DNA of 64,000 nucleotides from Apiospora phragmitis. Its lineage: Eukaryota; Ascomycota; Sordariomycetes; Amphisphaeriales; Apiosporaceae. Each line of letters begins with the position of its first letter. Within the stretch, counting starts at the first letter, position 1. This document shows, piece by piece, positions 22,701 through 36,033 of the stretch. Both the position numbers and the translations under genes were made by a program. The notes under the pieces are model-generated. The model saw only the letters and a program-made list of their open reading frames with translations, was not told where the DNA came from and made no database searches. The stretch lies in contig JAQQWL010000009.1 of NCBI GenBank assembly GCA_038363925.1, positions 2,418,001-2,482,000 of the forward strand, given 5' to 3'.

Positions 22701-25700
22701 GCTTGTACGCTCACTGTCTGGAAATATGGAACGACATTCGTCAGCTATACCCCATACCGTGGAGCAGAAACAAGCTCGACGGAATTCAGCATTGTGTACT
22801 GGGCTGGATGCGACGAGGAAGTGATCGGGCAGGCACCGACGGCTTGGATATGCCAGACCTCAAGGTTCCAGCCGGCGCACGCGCACGTGCTGTGCGGTGT
22901 GTGCCTGAGCAACCGTATATCGAAGTCGGCTATACACGTATAGATATCTTATATACGAATACAGGCTCTTTTTGGATAGTTGCAGTAGTTAACACTCTCA
23001 CTCCCACCCTGATGACTGCGCGTTGGAAGGCCCATCACTAGCTAGGTCGGACAAAGAAGGTGGACGGCACGATATGTATGACGGGCCGGAGTACGCATGT
23101 CGGTTTCTTTCCACGCACGCGAGCGAAAGTTTAGATTTTGGCCCTGAATCTGGCACTGATGGAAACGCTGAGAAGGATAGGCAATTGCTTGCATTGTTAG
23201 TATGCATCTATACTACAGCCAAGGCTGGTTTAACGGGCAACGATCGATCCGATCTGGATCAGCCAGAAAAACCTCTGAAGATGCACGCCGTTGCCCGACT
23301 CCGACTACATACATCCAAACAATTCTCTTTTCTCACTCTCCCACCCCCCCGGCCAATCCTCGCATGTACACAGTCTTGGGTTTAAAGCAGCAATTGTGTC
23401 ATCCTCAGCCACCCGCGCTGCAAGACATCCTTGATTCACACCACACCTTACGGGTTGGTGGTGTATTCGGGTATAGTGTACTCTGCGATGGGGACATGTT
23501 CACACGGATATGCAGGTACAGCTACCCCGAGCCACCCGTCTCCAGATGGTGCAACAACCCCCCAAAACGATTGGTGGACGCAAACGGCAGCAGAATCTCG
23601 ACCATAGGACCAACCGACGATGGGTATCGCTTGCTCGCTTCCCTTCAACGGTCGATGAAGAAGCAAATCCAGCAAGTACGCACATGTGTGTTTGTGTTGT
23701 CGGCCGCGTTGCATTGGCGTCCAGCCGTTGCCAACCGTTGCACTCTCGTTTCTTTTTCTCTTTGCTTCTTGCGATGCACCAACATTGCTTTTTGCTGCCC
23801 AGCGTGGCCCCATCTACGGTAGCAAGTTGCAAGGCAAGACCTACTTACAGTAACTAACTGCTGGCCTGGGCCAGCCCAAGCCTCGTAAAAGGCCGTGAGC
23901 ATCCCAGCGGAAAGGAAATTGCTTCTGTCAAGAATAGGGACAATGCCATCTCCACCCGGCTTGAGTGAAAACATGTTCGAATGATAAGTTTAGACCGTTT
24001 GACAACCATCCTTGGCGTCATTTTCTCTCAAGCGTACCTGTGTGCGGATGGAGGGGAATCCCCGCTGCGCACCTCCTTTTATTTCTCTTTTTGGTTCCCA
24101 AGGAAGACGCGAGTCAACATAACATCATCAATCATCAGCGTCCTCTCACACAAAGTAAACCCCTGCAACAAACCCTGGTCGACGCCAAGGCCACGATGAA
24201 ACCATGGGCTGTCAGTCACGCTGGAAGTTCTCCCAACTATACTCGAGGTACTCCATGCATTCATCTCGGGCTCGCCATCATTGAGCGCCAAATGACCACC
24301 GGACGCCCAGCCAGAGAAACACCCAAGGGCTATGGAGCTGTCCGAAGTTCTTCCTGTGAGCTTCTAGCGCTGCTGAGAGATACCGTTTCTCCGCCGTTAA
24401 TATAGCTGAACCGAAGCTCCAAAACCCCCCTAGCCTGTCGGGCCCGCTCACGACACACCACAACTCCATCCACACGGCATTGATTGCACGCACATTAGCA
24501 GCATTGCATGAGGTATCTTCGTACCCGCCTAGGCTGGCGACTATGTAACGCATCATATCAGCCTGCGGCTTGTTCGGGGCAGATTTCCACCACCTATATT
24601 CTTCTACGGCTGGGGTTGATTTCGGAACGAAGATAGGCCCAGCAACAAGGCCGTCAGATCCTGAGCTTTAACCCCCAACCCTTACTCAAATCCTCGACTA
24701 GGATGTCTGGGAGGGTACGTATGTACATCTTACCATATCAAGATGTTGCTAAGGATTGACGCCAGGTTCCATTGCTGGCTACCTGAGATTCGTCAACATC
24801 GTGCGAAAATTCTTAATGCATAATTCTAAGCCGGCACCATGTTACTATTTTGGCAAAGACAGGCCAGTCGCGGTTCATGCGAAGGCTATAGAGTTCGTGA
24901 ACTACTATTGTTAGCCTGCAGTGGATTGCCATGCCAGCACACAGCTGGTCTTCACACTCCCGGCATCGACACATTTCGGTCAGGTACGCGTCTAGCTAGC
25001 TGGCCCTGCCAAATGTCCACAAAGCAAGGAAGGGTACGTACATATCTTATACCGATGCCAGCACACAGGGATGCTCTTCCTATGATCTTAGCTTCCTTGT
25101 TTCTCCACCGACAAGGGGGTCGGACATCAGACCAGTATCCCTTGTCGATTACTTAGTCCACACCACTAACCATCTTCCTTGCCTACCATTTTCAGACAAA
25201 TCACTCTCCAAGCAGACAGACTATGCACATCTGCCTACATACGAGACGCTGTGGTGGTCGCTATGTATCTTGATCGAAAGCGCCCTCCCCGCAGAATGAA
25301 GCGGCCACACCCACCCTGTATAATATGGCTTTCCTATTGGGCTGCGAGCTTACGACCCTTCACAACGGTTTCATGCGTTCATCCGCTGAATCCACGGCGC
25401 CCAAGTCTTATGAAGGACCAATGGGGACGTCAAGAATTATACCAGCCGAAGTACTTACCATTTCTACCATGTACTGCCTCCTTCTACCTAGCACTAAACG
25501 CGGCTCTCGCGCAAGCCGTCCGCTCAAAGACTGCTGCTGGAATCGCCGGACCTGGTCCACCACCAGCTCCACCGTACTTCCTAGATCTAGCAAGGTCGAC
25601 TTGCGGGCCTTAGAAACAGGCGACTCTGTATAGCGGTTTCTAGAAGGCATTGCCAGAGCAAATGAAACATGGCAGCAGTAGTAGTCCGGTTGCCTGGAGA

Positions 25701-26995
25701 AGCCTCACCCTGCGCACATGGGTCAGTCCAGTCGAATCTCACAGCAGAAGTACGCTGCAGTCCAAGAGCTGGGGGGGGGCCGCCCTGGTATGAAGCTTTC
25801 CCTCCCTGGTCTGGGAGACTACCCTACCATGGCACGGCATTAGCCATTCAGCCGAGATACCAATGGTCAAGGTCCGCTGGTTATAGACAGTGCCGCTTCT
25901 GCTGTCGTCCACGACAGAAACGGGTGTGGCTCAGTAGTTACCGCGCAGAAGCATATACCCATTGCCGGATGTTGCCAGTTAAGGCACGGCTTTTGGTTCA
26001 TTTGACGAAGCTTAAAACGTGCATAGAATCCCTTCCAATATCCCTACCGTAACCAGTCAGGTACCGTGCAAGGTTGCCCGCATCCACATCCACATCCTCA
26101 CCATCGATCTCTGATCGCTACTACGAGTACAAGTATCCAGCGGGCTGCCCGTGCGGTCCTTGTCGTCCCTTTCGGGTCCAGCCAGAGCGTTTCTCCGTCC
26201 AGGATTCGCGGTTCTGTCCGGTATTAATTCCACCTCTTGTCACCCGTATGAGCAGGGATCTACCTGAAGGACTGCCTTGCTGCAAGTACGGATAACATCC
26301 AAACAACAGTACATGACTGGACCCATCAGTACTTGGGAACCTGAGGCGGTCGACCCCACTGGGCTGTCATACGACCCTCTTTGATTTATAGAGACCCTAT
26401 TCCCATTCAAGGAAGCTCTCCCCAAGCTCGCATCCCACGACAATCTATACTCAGCTCTTCTCCAAGGACGATGCAGTGACAAGTGTCTAGTTAAGCACAC
26501 GTCGAATCATCATTGACGACCCTATCAAGCCCAGCCTTGAACCTCGCTCGACTCTCATACATTCTCTGGCTACCATTTCGACAGGACACCCCGAAATCAC
26601 CTGGCCTTATTCTTCGTGGCGATCAAAACTGGAACTCCTCGCTCTGGCAAGATAAGACGGTTGACCCGAAGTTGGATTGCAGAAAGGAATCGACCCCATC
26701 GATCTAACGGCAATAAACGTGCCTCTCGAACTCTCGACTATTGGGAAGAAAAAGACGGTGACAACTGCTTGGTCCTAAGTGTTCAGATTCTCCAAAGGTT
26801 CTCTCAACCTTTGCTCGCCGCTCGTTTATCATCTACGTTATTCCAACGTGGGCTCTACCATCACAGCCTTGATACGACATCCCGTTCGCTACAACACGGC
26901 ACAGCTTCCACTCAACAGCTGCCTTGAGTCGAGTCGCTGGCCTTTCGCTCCTTGCATCTGCCAGATAATACGCCATTCCCTTCAAGACCTTCCCA

Positions 26996-29257
26996 ATGCT
27001 TGTCACCAGACAAATTGACACGGAGCAAAGCCACTGGTCTAGCAAATACGGGGCCTTGTACACCAGCCCACGCATGTCGAATTTTGACAGTTCCTTGACC
27101 ACACAGCCGGAGTGGCAGGGACACTACTCGTTCCCTCCCCCCGGGGAATCGAACCTTTTTGCGCAGCCTTTTGAGCAAGGCTCCGGTTCCAACAGCAATG
27201 AGACTGCTGCGCAACAGCAGCGTCCAGCGAGCTCCCAGACTGCCCTCTCCACGCAACCAGGCCAAGGAACGCCTGGATCTCCACATGGCCATGGTAGATC
27301 TCTAGATCCACTAGGGCTTAGAGCACCCAAGGTTGAATCGCCCACTCAAGAATCGCCTGACCCACGCATTGCCCCTACCTACAGGGTGAAGGCAGAATCA
27401 GCACGCGACGAAAGCACGGAGGCGTCTAGGCTAACACACGACTCTGCCCCTGCGAGTCCCTCCGCAGCCCAGGGACACGGTGCTGCAGAGGGAACAGGCG
27501 AGAACGATGTCCTTAGTCTGGGAAAGGAAGAGGACGACGATGTCCTAGATGACGATGAGATGATTGAGGGGGAAGGAGACCCCAACGCGCCACCACAGAC
27601 TGCTGCTGAGCGCACAGCGGCTCGACGGAAGATGAAACGGTTCAGGTAATTCACCTACAATGCTCATTCGCCCCTGGTTCCTTTCTAACATCACTAGGCT
27701 TACACATCAACAAACACGGTTCCTCATGAGCGAATTCGCGAAGCAACCTCATCCTGATGCAGCACACCGCGAACGGCTATCCAGAGAAATCCCGGGGTTA
27801 AGCCCCCGGCAGGTCCAAGTCTGGTTCCAGAATCGGTAAGAGTTCTATCGGCTACCAGCCTAAGAGTATATCTTACTAACAAGTGGTATAGGCGGGCCAA
27901 AATCAAGCGTCTCACAGCCGATGACCGCGATCGAATGATCAAGATGCGGGCCGTCCCAGACGACTTCGACAATGTCCAGGCCCTCCACTCGCCGTATGGT
28001 GCGGTTCACACCCTCGGAACGCCGATGACCCCACCTGTGGATTTTGGCAACCCGGCATCGTACGCAGACCACATGATGCGGCCCCTGATGCTTGACACGA
28101 TAAGGCGAAGCGACGCGGAAGAGCACATGTCCCCGACTGGCCTCAGCCCAGGCTTTGGGAGCTTGGGATTCGCATCTTCCGGGCCAATGGGTCATCCGGA
28201 TATTCTTTCTCCTTTATCGCCGCCATCTACCGATCGGGGCGGTTACTATTCGAGCCACCTGGCTAGCCCCTTAAGCAGTGGTCCTCGGACATCCAACCCC
28301 TTTGCGCGACAAAACAGTCTCGACACTGGGATGCCGATGCCATCTTCTTCGAGACAGCCGATCAGACCACTGCAACCTTTGCAGTTGCGGGAGACCATGT
28401 CAAGATCTAGATCCGAGAATCTGCAATCACCCTTGAGGTCGAGCATGTCTTGGAAAGGCGATGCCATTGACTTCAATAACTACCAACCTGGTAGTAGTAG
28501 CCCTGTGGCTGGTAATCGTCACCAGTCTGTTTATCAGCCTGATCAGATGAGTGGCGGCGCCGGCAGCCCCATGGGTTACGACTCCAGTTCCTATTCCAGT
28601 AAGCAGACTACGGGTACGGTGACGACGGTATATTCAAAACAGGCTTACTAATAAGTGTCTATAGGCAACACTGTCCAGTCTCCCACTAGTCACATGGGCT
28701 ATTCAAGTCTCCACAGCTCGACACTCCAGCCTCCCCCTCAAAGCCGCTCACGTCTCAGGGCTGCCTCGGCTACTCTTCCACTAGGACTTGACTTACGCAC
28801 TCAATATCGCTCCGTCACCGGACTACAGCCCACGTCCATGACACCACGATCTGCGACAACAGCCCCATACGGCAACGCTTCTTCTTATACGACGAGCTTC
28901 CCCTCGGCTCCGCTGTCGGCGCCCATCGACTTCTCCCTCCCGCGAACACCAGGATCAAGGCCCGTCCACGACTACTCGATGCCGCAGATCAGTGCTCCCA
29001 TCGCACCGCCGCATGACTTTTCGCAAGCCCTGCACGGGAGCATGACCAGCCCGACGTCCCGGACGCCGATGAGAGACTCTTTTGGAGGTGGTTCTCTGGC
29101 TGCTGGACAGGGACGTACCTCGAACGATCGAAACGACGACTACTCCCAGGATAGCTATGGCAGCTCTTCCTCGACATTGAAGCGGAAGCGGAGTCTGAGT
29201 ATCTCTCAGGGCGGGCACGCTGGTCACGGCCCGCAACCGTATGGTCATTCGACCTGA
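26996..29257 (+). CDS. Homeobox transcription factor, Htf1/Hox2 type (conidiation regulator candidate)
   Basis: DNA-binding nuclear regulator. Exons are 26996-27645, 27698-27835, 27892-28598 and 28665-29257, giving 695 aa from the first ATG. The ATG at 27074 (MSNFDSS) is an equally good start giving 669 aa. A homeodomain is assembled across two introns: AARRKMKRFR, then LTHQQTRFLMSEFAKQPHPD and GLSPRQVQVWFQNR, then RAKIKRL. The helix-3 signature WFQNRRAKIKR is intact. Before it lies an acidic stretch (KEEDDDVLDDDEMIEGEGD), after it a long Ser/Pro/Gln-rich tail, with a basic KRKRS near the end. In filamentous fungi this domain order is found in the Htf1/MoHox2 group needed for conidium formation, so that assignment is by family resemblance. 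Its large non-coding flanks fit a developmental regulator. All four exons join in phase without frame breaks. Confidence 0.87.
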
Positions 29258-30922
29258 TTCTACTACGTCGGCTCCACAAAGTCGGTATACAATCCTGCCA
29301 CGAACAACTACAAGGCGCCACAGCTTTAGACCACTTCTCACTTTTCCTTACTTCCCTCTATACGCAAAATACCCCTTTTCACTGCGTGTTTTGGTCTCTT
29401 CGAATTCTTGTGTTATTACATCTTTCTGTGCGCCTCATATCCCCTTTGTTCAGAACAGTCTTGTTTATCTATCTATCTTGCATCCATGGGTGCTTGCACA
29501 GACACGAATACGGGGTGGAAACCAATGTGGACGTCTCAAATTCTCGAGAATCTTGAGCTGGTGGATCACGAAGCGATATGTTTACGAATGTTTATTTTGG
29601 TTATATGGGCAACAAAAGGAGGGGGAAACTACGCTATTGGGAATTATCATTGGGTACGGCTATGTATGTACGGATGGACATGACGGGGATAAGGAAGGAG
29701 AGCTCTGGCTAGCGAGGCCAGGTGCCACCGAGGACGGGGCTAGAAAACCTTTTGCCTACCTGACATTTAGACGGGTGTATATAAATAAAGGCTCTGACAG
29801 ACCACGGAAACCGCAGCCGCTTGATGATGGGCTTGCGTTGATGCGGTGTGGGATGAGCGGTTCTCGCGAAATGAGATTTGCGAATCCAGGAATTAGTATA
29901 TATAAATCTATATTTCTAACTATATATATGCATCACATCTACGACTCCAGGGACCCTTTCTGGACGTGGTTTCCACTGTGCTGACATTGTTCGGATAGTA
30001 CTAAGCTATGGTAGGTGTCTTCGTTTAAGCATCGATTCCTTCCCACGCCCCTATCTACTGCTCACACACCAAGATGACTTCTCCTGGAGGCTGGACCCAA
30101 AACCTCGCCACCCAGAAGAGGAACCGAGATTAGAGCTGGATACACTCTGGCACTTCCTTCCTTCCCTCAGCGGTGCTGACCATAGACATTCCGATATTGT
30201 TTCAGCAGTCTCAGACAGGCCTGGGAGGTTACTGGGACTACAAGCGAGTCTAAGCCAAGCGCTCGCTCGTGTCACGCACGCACGCACGATGATGACTCAC
30301 CCACCATGTGGTTCGACGCCGAGAGATGCTTCCTGGGTGCAGTGAAGATCCGGTACTATCCAACCATAGGAAGAACAGGCAATGATAGGTAGGAAGTAAT
30401 CTAGTGGGAAATCGTAATGTGTGCCCCCCTCACCCTTCCCAACGAACCCGTAGCATGCAAGCAACATGTCACTGTGGCGGTAACATTCATCTCAACAATA
30501 AATGGAGAAAACAAATACGAGCGGATCTCCCGGCTGCCACAGCCCAAACGCAACACACAAGTCATGCTCTCTCTCTCTCTCAACGGTAACGGGTCCAGGC
30601 ATGGGCAAGTGATTGAGTTAGTAGCCCTTGGCCTCGGTCTCGACCATGGGCCACGATCCTGGGGTAAGCAGGGAGGGGGGTGTGCGCTTAGGCACAACAG
30701 CACGGCGAAAGAAAGATGACAAGTGCAGGTCGGGTAACACCCATCAGAGAGTCCTATATGCATGATGGGGGTTCAACCCAAAGAGGGCGGTTCAGGATCA
30801 AGCTTGAATTCCTCTCGTGCAACACAAGCACAGCATCGATGCCGTCGTGTTGTTGCACGCCTAAAGCTACGAGGCCTGGTCGGAATGGTCCTCTTACATG
30901 CCCACCCAAATATTAGCACAAG

Positions 30923-30949
30923 GCTGCTGCTTCTGCTGCTGCTGCTGCT
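30923..30949. repeat. GCTGCT trinucleotide repeat
   Basis: CTGCTGCTTCTGCTGCTGCTGCTGCT-type microsatellite in non-coding DNA, with one interruption. Confidence 0.75.
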
Positions 30950-31670
30950 AAGTACGTTTGTCGCAGAGTGAGCAATACAACAACCCATGCCCCCTGCCGG
31001 TGCCGTGTATTTGGAGATCAAGGGATTATACGGATTAGAAGTCCTTGGATCATGTCTCGCTCTAACGAGCCCAATCTCCGGTATACGAAGAAATACAAAC
31101 CGCAGCATAACTATCCGCACAGACGGGTGAAATATGATAGAGAGACGCGGAGAGAATAGCTCTCCTCACCCACGTGCAGGCTTGATGAGATGGCCACCCT
31201 CTTCTCATCCATATTGAGATCCAGAGGCCTTACCACACTATGGCAATCGTGTTGTGTGCAAGCCCCGCCTGCTTGCCTGCTTTCTTGTTGCTTGCTTACG
31301 AGTTCAGTCAAGGTGTAAGGGAAGGAAGTCCAGGTCCCGTTGGTAGTAGCAGGCTGATTGGCAAGCAAGTGCGCTTCGGCATATAGGTCTCGCCTGCCTG
31401 CCTGCCCCTGGTACTCCAGATGACCTTGATAAGATGATGCCAGAGGAGGCGAGGTTCCAGCCACAAGCGGCATACACAGCTAAGTGCCGAATTAGGTTAG
31501 ATGCATGTTCGGAAGCTGTCCCATCAAGCCATCCCTTTTGAGCCGGGGTTGTGACACCGTCTGGGGTACACTGGGTACAAGGGCCAAGGGTAAGGAAGTG
31601 TAAGGCGGGAGGGATGACTGATCAATGGAGATATGATATGATATATATATGCCTTGTCGGAGCCCAGCCA

Positions 31671-31692
31671 CATACATACATACATACATACA
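31671..31692. repeat. CATA tetranucleotide microsatellite
   Basis: Five and a half copies of CATA in intergenic sequence. Confidence 0.85.
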
Positions 31693-31893
31693 GGGCACGC
31701 ACACTTTAGGATTACTCTGCATTGATCTCAGCAAGCATCCGGGGAAAGGGTAGGTACATACGGACAAGGTTGAGACTGACGATGATAGCTGCCCAGTACC
31801 ACCTATCAAGCCGAACAGAGGTGTGTGTGATGGTTCGTGATGATGACATGCAGCTGGCCATCGGAGCTGCCCTCGGCTCCGGTCCTCTATTTC

Positions 31894-31898
31894 TTTTT

Positions 31899-31929
<31 letters not shown>
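31894..31929. repeat. Poly-T followed by (TC)n microsatellite
   Basis: About ten T's run into thirteen or so TC units, an uninterrupted pyrimidine strand in non-coding DNA. Confidence 0.88.
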
Positions 31930-34900
31930 GACACGACACACTGTCTGTCATCGAACCATTCCATTGCTGACTTGATCAATGTATCTCCGCGTCGGCCTCG
32001 GATGACCTATCTGGTAAGTATTTAGGGTAGGTACTTAATCAGAGCAGGCAGGTACTTCAATTACCTACCCGCCCCCGTTGGCCCCCACTGACAGGCAGGT
32101 GCCCTGGAAGTGCCAAAGGGACGAAAGGGACCAAAGGGCCAGGGACAAATGCACATGCCAACCACCAAAAACAAATCGTAGATGTAGATCCCAATGCCAA
32201 ATCCTACCTTACCACCCAACAGAGTCCCTTCCCACCGAAGGGAGAACAGATTCCCGTGACTGACTGACCGCTGTTGCGACCTTGGCAGTCTTGGCCTCTT
32301 GGACTCTTCGACCTCCGAACTCCAAAACGGCGCCTGATGTCACCCGACGTTGCAATTGCTACGCCAGCAAGGAAGCTAGATCCGACCGACCCTGCTTTCT
32401 TTTGCAACGACAAACATCTACTCCGGCTTCCCGATGCGATTGTCAAGTTTCGGGAATCCAAGGCACGACTCGGTATGACGAGGTACAAGTAAGGGTATGT
32501 GGTTATGATCATTATGTCATGTCACAAGAGTTGATCGACAGCGACCGAGTCGGGCCATTTGGTCTCCTCCCAAAATGCTCGCTTGGATCCCTGTTGCATC
32601 GCTACCTTTCATCTCGTCTGACACAGCCAGCAATCCTGCCCGTTTTCTCTCTTCCATCACGCGATGCTTCACCATCTGTGCCCGAGTAAGCACATCTTGG
32701 CCCAGGCTGTGACCGTTTCTGGATCAGAGTCCTGCGCAGCACCCAACCCTGGCGAGATATCGCGAGTCTGGCCAGGACTCACAGAATGCACAAGCACGAA
32801 TCTTAAACGGCCTGAAATTCCCAGTAGGTTTTCATATCTATATCTTCCATGGGCCGTAGGCATCTGATTAAACCCGTCCCTCTGGGAACTGCTAAGGCGC
32901 TTACCTGAGCTTATGCCTGCCCGTGCTGGGTATACATCTATCCCCTTTTGCCTAAACTGCATCTGCTTCGGAGCATGGCCTGCCAGTCTGGCCAGCATCG
33001 TACGCAGCGCAGAGTTTTCCGAAGACCCACTGAGCTCCTCATAAGTCAATAGTCTACGGCGAGATCATAGAGCTCTGTCCAAGCCTTGAATGGGTAGAGA
33101 CCTGAATCACTGCTCCCACAGGCCCTTGGTTGGGATACTTGGTAATCGCATCGAGGTGTACAAAAACGACCGAGTTTGATGCAATGCTGATCCTCAGGAA
33201 CCGAACCTGGGATGTTGCATTCGGGCATTTAGTCACTGCCTCCGCTGCAGACGGCCAGTCATATAGCCTGTATAACCTGACCTGACCCTGTCTCCTGCTC
33301 TCGTCATCGTGCCGTAGGGAGTCAAGGTGTCCAGGCTCCCTGAGGAACGGCCAAGAAGGGAATTGCGGCTTTCTCCATGCGTCCTCGTGTGCACACGACA
33401 GGCCGGTGATAGCTAGCTGGCAGATGGTGTCTCTCTTGTTGTGCCGTGATCAAGGGCTTGCCAGATCCCAAGACGCGTAATTGGAGCAAGAGATGGTTGT
33501 GAAAGACACGAGTGAAGGCCATGCATGCCGTCCGTCGCTTACTACCACACACTTGACGAGACAGCTGCAGTGAGTTTGCTTCCTTTCGTCCTGATGACAT
33601 GGATCTTGATAAACCGCGGGCTGGCAACGCATGACGAGGCGGGGGAAACCTCCCTCCTATCAAATAGTAGCACCGTATGTATGTGTACCTGGAGCCTCAC
33701 GGACTAGACTCCTGCGAGGGAGACCAGGCTAGGTAGGTCGTGGGTACAGCCTGGGGAGCACTGTTCGGCTTCTTTCACGGTGGTCACGACCCTGCCCCCT
33801 TTTTCTTTCTCGGTCCTTTGCACCGGCTTATACTCCATGGCACGCTAGAATCGCGAGCTAGAGCGCGGCAGTTGGATGATCCTGCGCGCACGTAGGTCCT
33901 CGGTATATTGCAGTGGACGCAATGAAAACGGGACGGAAACGGTACGACGATCGTAACAGACGAGACGGGTGCACATGTAGTTCCTGTCAGGGGGGAGGTT
34001 GGAGTGCAGTTCGTGCCACAGCATAGGTCTGTCAGGCAGCCGTTGACGATGTCAGCATCGACGGGCACCTGGGACGAAGACAGCAGCAGTAAAGACGTCG
34101 GAACGCAACTTCCCCTCCTACATCATCAAAGCTCAGCTGCGCCTGGGCTCATTTGGCTTCAGGTACAAGCGATTGGTAGAGCATCGATCTCGTCCTGTAT
34201 AGGCCTGTCGGCGGTTTATCTATGATACACACATTGATTAAATACTGTAATATATTCGTCGAGAGATGGCGAGCCCCTTAATCAACCGAAATTGAGCTGT
34301 ATATCGGACTGCCTGCTTCTTGGGTGGAGCAAGAAAAAAGTGCAGCATATGTAAAAGCCTTGTAGCAACCGATGAGGATGACTGGAGTGACAACTTTTAC
34401 ATAGAGAGAATATCGGTTCTCCGTCTAGCTACTGCCCTTATTCGACCCCCTTGCTTCATCGTTCCTTTCGTTTTTCTTCTTCTTCCTGGTTTAGGCAACG
34501 GATCACGAAATACAGGCCACTACAAAAGTCCACTCTGGGAACGACCTTCCTGATAGATGAGTCCTCGGACGGCTGAGAAGAACCTGCCAGGCCGTAGGCT
34601 CAACCCTCTAGGCCAGCGCCCCCTTCAGCATCACACAACGATAGTGTCAGTTCTCTGCCGCTTCCTCGACGACGCATTATGGAATTCTTCTCCTCGATTA
34701 CCACGCATCAATCGGTGTGCTCGAAAATACCGGGAGTTTCAAGCCCGACTGATCATCCCCCTTGATTCGATGTTGACGCAGCGTTGCTTTCTCTGCACCC
34801 TCTTCTCGTCGATTGACTGCTTTCTACTGTAGTATATTTATTCCCTTTCGTTCTCTATCCGATGGCACTACTATTTTCTTTGCTATGTTTCATCTTGCTG

Positions 34901-36033
34901 GAACGCGAAACGACGGAGAGAGGGAGGGGCAAGTGCGGTAAATTGGGCACTATGCCCCCAACTTTGGCCCCTTTTCTGATATATGTTAACCAAGTAAGTC
35001 CCTTTGACGAACCCCTGAAGTGCAGAACGAACGACTTGAGACGACCACCGACGCAGAAAGATAAGTGGTTACGACAACCCTGACTATCTCGAACCGCCCC
35101 GTCCCGACCGTTGTCCCGGCCTCTAGTCTCTTCCAGACATTTGATACCCCTCCGCAATCGATCACGCGTGCCACTTCTCGAGCCTCCATTCCACCACCTC
35201 AACGGATCCCTCTTTTGTGCGTGCTAGAAAGGGGGGCGTGGCGCCAACCGGTTTATGCCATACCTAGAACATGCTACTATCACGGACCCGTCCATTGTCT
35301 CTTTCTGTGCTGGAAGACAGCCTTTGGGGGGTATACGGGCCAATGGGGGAAGAGACGTGCACCGGTAGCCTGCATGCACTCACTCAAGGCCTTGCGGGGG
35401 CCCCCTTTCTCGCCTGATGCCAGTCTGGTCTGAGAACTGAGGGGAGTGTTTGACTCGAGAATGGGGAGCCTACCTATACACGCCACGACAAATACTCATA
35501 GAAGACAGCGGTGGGCAAGTATACTTAGTTTGATTCTCTAAACCTGTTCCTCCAATGGTGCAGTTTCTAGCCACAACCCGTCATGGTGTAATGCCCAGCA
35601 AGGGCTTCGCTATACATAAGCAATATTAGCCAACACTGGACTCGTGTTGGGCAAAACGGGTGTCATCAACATGTCACATATCAAGTTGCCGGATGTGAAT
35701 ATATAGACGTTGGCCATGTCAGTTAGAACTTATGAGGAAGTATACTCAACTCCCGTATATTCTTTTCGACTGTGGCAGCCGACTGCTACCTACGGCCGGA
35801 ATTCCACCTGCCCGCTACACAGCCACGACATTTTGTCAACAATACTAAGAGATATACCATTGGGTGAGCTTCCGGCACACGACATCACCGTGGCCCAGTA
35901 GACAGTCTACCCTACTTTTTTCCCCTGCCTCGCCCCTCACATTATGAGCATCGCCAACAATTCCTGCTTCTCCGAGAATAGCCATCTCCGCATCCTTACG
36001 ATTAACGACAACTAGCCTCATACATCATAAAAT

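Larger units (their letters stand above)
15944..26995. other. 11-kb gene-poor region upstream of the homeobox gene
   Basis: No open frame here shows family resemblance or a consistent exon pattern, and no tRNA or 5S rRNA was recognised. It holds only small repeats (listed separately) and scattered TACCTA/TAGGTA-type words. The last 500 bp or so are pyrimidine-rich, like a fungal 5' leader. A long untranslated leader or long non-coding RNA for the homeobox gene is possible but cannot be shown from sequence. Confidence 0.55.
29258..36033. other. 6.8-kb gene-poor region between the homeobox gene and Ssd1
   Basis: The two flanking genes converge here, so both 3' untranslated regions lie at its ends. 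A 247-aa plus-strand frame at 29241-29984 has no family resemblance and overlaps the homeobox 3' end, so it is not called. No RNA gene was recognised. Simple repeats inside are listed separately. Confidence 0.55.

Noticed and set aside
29241..29984. 247-residue plus-strand frame after the homeobox gene
   Set aside because: Starts inside the homeobox coding end and runs through its 3' region. The composition is not protein-like and no motif is present.
33180..33240. tRNA-like CCAGGTTCGGTTCC on the minus strand
   Set aside because: The T-stem pairs poorly and no acceptor or anticodon stem can be drawn.
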